A stretch of DNA of 64,000 nucleotides, from contig NZ_VCPC01000003.1 of assembly GCF_005938225.1 (NCBI RefSeq), forward strand, positions 1-64,000, written 5' to 3'. How positions within the stretch are numbered: position 1 is the first letter of the stretch; the number at the start of each line of letters is the position of its first letter. The translations under genes and the position numbers were made by a program. The stretch comes from Arenibacterium halophilum (GTDB lineage Bacteria > Pseudomonadota > Alphaproteobacteria > Rhodobacterales > Rhodobacteraceae). This document shows positions 63,662-64,000 of this stretch, piece by piece. Under the pieces are notes generated by a model. It was not told where the DNA came from, did no database searches, and saw only the letters and a program-made list of their open reading frames with translations.

Positions 63662-64000
63662 TCACGCCCAGAGCGCGGCGGCGTGGAAGGCCACGTGATC
63701 TTCCATGAAAGACGACACGAAGAAATAGCTGTGGTCGTAGCCCGGCTGCAGGCGGAGCGTTGCCTGCTGGCGCTTTTCGGCGATGGCCGCGGCCAATGCC
63801 TCGGGGCGCAGCAGATCGATGAATTGATCGGTGGTGCCGGTGTCGACCAGAATTGGTCCGTCGAAGCCCTTGTCACGCATCAGCAGGCTGGCGTCATGTG
63901 CCGCCCATTTGGTTTCGTCCTCGCCCAGGTAGGCTGTCAGCTGTTTGCGGCCCCAGTCCGATCCGGTGGGGTTGGAGATCGGTGCAAAGGCCGAGACCGA
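63662..64000 (-). CDS. fghA: S-formylglutathione hydrolase, C-terminal part (runs off the window)
   Basis: This esterase-D-family serine hydrolase splits S-formylglutathione to formate and glutathione in formaldehyde detoxification. The 113 visible residues include FAPISNPTGSDWG, RKQLTAYLG, and the C-terminal catalytic region with Asp in DTGTTDQF and His in YDHSYFFVSSFMEDH. The nucleophile serine and the start codon lie beyond position 64000. Confidence 0.93.
   Translation of the reverse strand, partial: SVSAFAPISNPTGSDWGRKQLTAYLGEDETKWAAHDASLLMRDKGFDGPILVDTGTTDQFIDLLRPEALAAAIAEKRQQATLRLQPGYDHSYFFVSSFMEDHVAFHAAALWA

Overview
The window is a high-GC alphaproteobacterial chromosome segment, most consistent with the Rhodobacteraceae (Roseobacter group). 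Supporting signs, judged from remembered family features rather than a search: a glycolate oxidase trio, an Entner-Doudoroff edd-eda pair, a Rhodobacter-like cytochrome c2, a UMF1-type MFS protein, a MoxR/DUF58/DUF4159 operon, a full CtrA box, and recurrent short palindromic intergenic repeats. No insertion sequence, prophage, integrase or CRISPR array was seen. The gene content is core-genome in character, and most of the novelty lies in non-coding elements between ordinary genes.

Layout, 1-16 kb: the 3' part of a 5S rRNA gene with its terminator; a HutC-like GntR regulator; a DMT exporter overlapping a family-5 (peptide-type) ABC transporter operon on the minus strand; glpK; then idi, cytochrome c2, a P1-family (DmpA/NylC-like) autoprocessing hydrolase and arfB on the minus strand. 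A compact RNA-like locus with a consensus Shine-Dalgarno, an 18-codon ORF and an intrinsic terminator lies upstream of arfB. It is followed by an RTX-type secreted protein, a queuosine-precursor transporter preceded by a convincing preQ1-I riboswitch, mepA and an overlapping MFS gene.

Layout, 16-40 kb: yggT, recQ and yaaA; a large hybrid histidine kinase with one degenerate receiver; the periplasmic alpha-2-macroglobulin/PBP1C pair; a four-gene overlapping minus-strand operon (MoxR ATPase, DUF58, DUF4159/BatA-like, and an amidotransferase-like membrane protein); a DUF1285 gene; edd-eda behind a LacI-type operator; a hydroxypyruvate isomerase gene interrupted by an in-frame TGA; and tRNA-Pro(CGG).

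Layout, 40-64 kb: leucine biosynthesis genes leuB and leuCD, separated by a DNase-I-like phosphatase/nuclease and a membrane protein of unknown role behind a CtrA box; an MscS channel; rsfS-rlmH; a DUF599 protein; glcDEF; a secreted serine protease overlapping a small secreted protein; an hsp20 gene carrying both an RpoH-type promoter and a ROSE-type RNA thermometer; an ECF sigma factor overlapping a membrane vWA protein; zapE; an MFS transporter; an ornithine-cyclodeaminase-family gene overlapping a HAD phosphatase; tandem perfect hairpins; a DUF188 gene; and the 3' part of S-formylglutathione hydrolase.

Functional themes: cell-envelope maintenance (mepA, A2M/PBP1C, MoxR operon, vWA/ECF pair, MscS), central carbon metabolism (glpK, edd-eda, glcDEF), leucine synthesis, ribosome maintenance (arfB, rsfS, rlmH), and RNA-level control (preQ1 riboswitch, ROSE element, putative arfB-leader RNA). 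All family assignments come from reading motifs by eye; none was confirmed by a database search.
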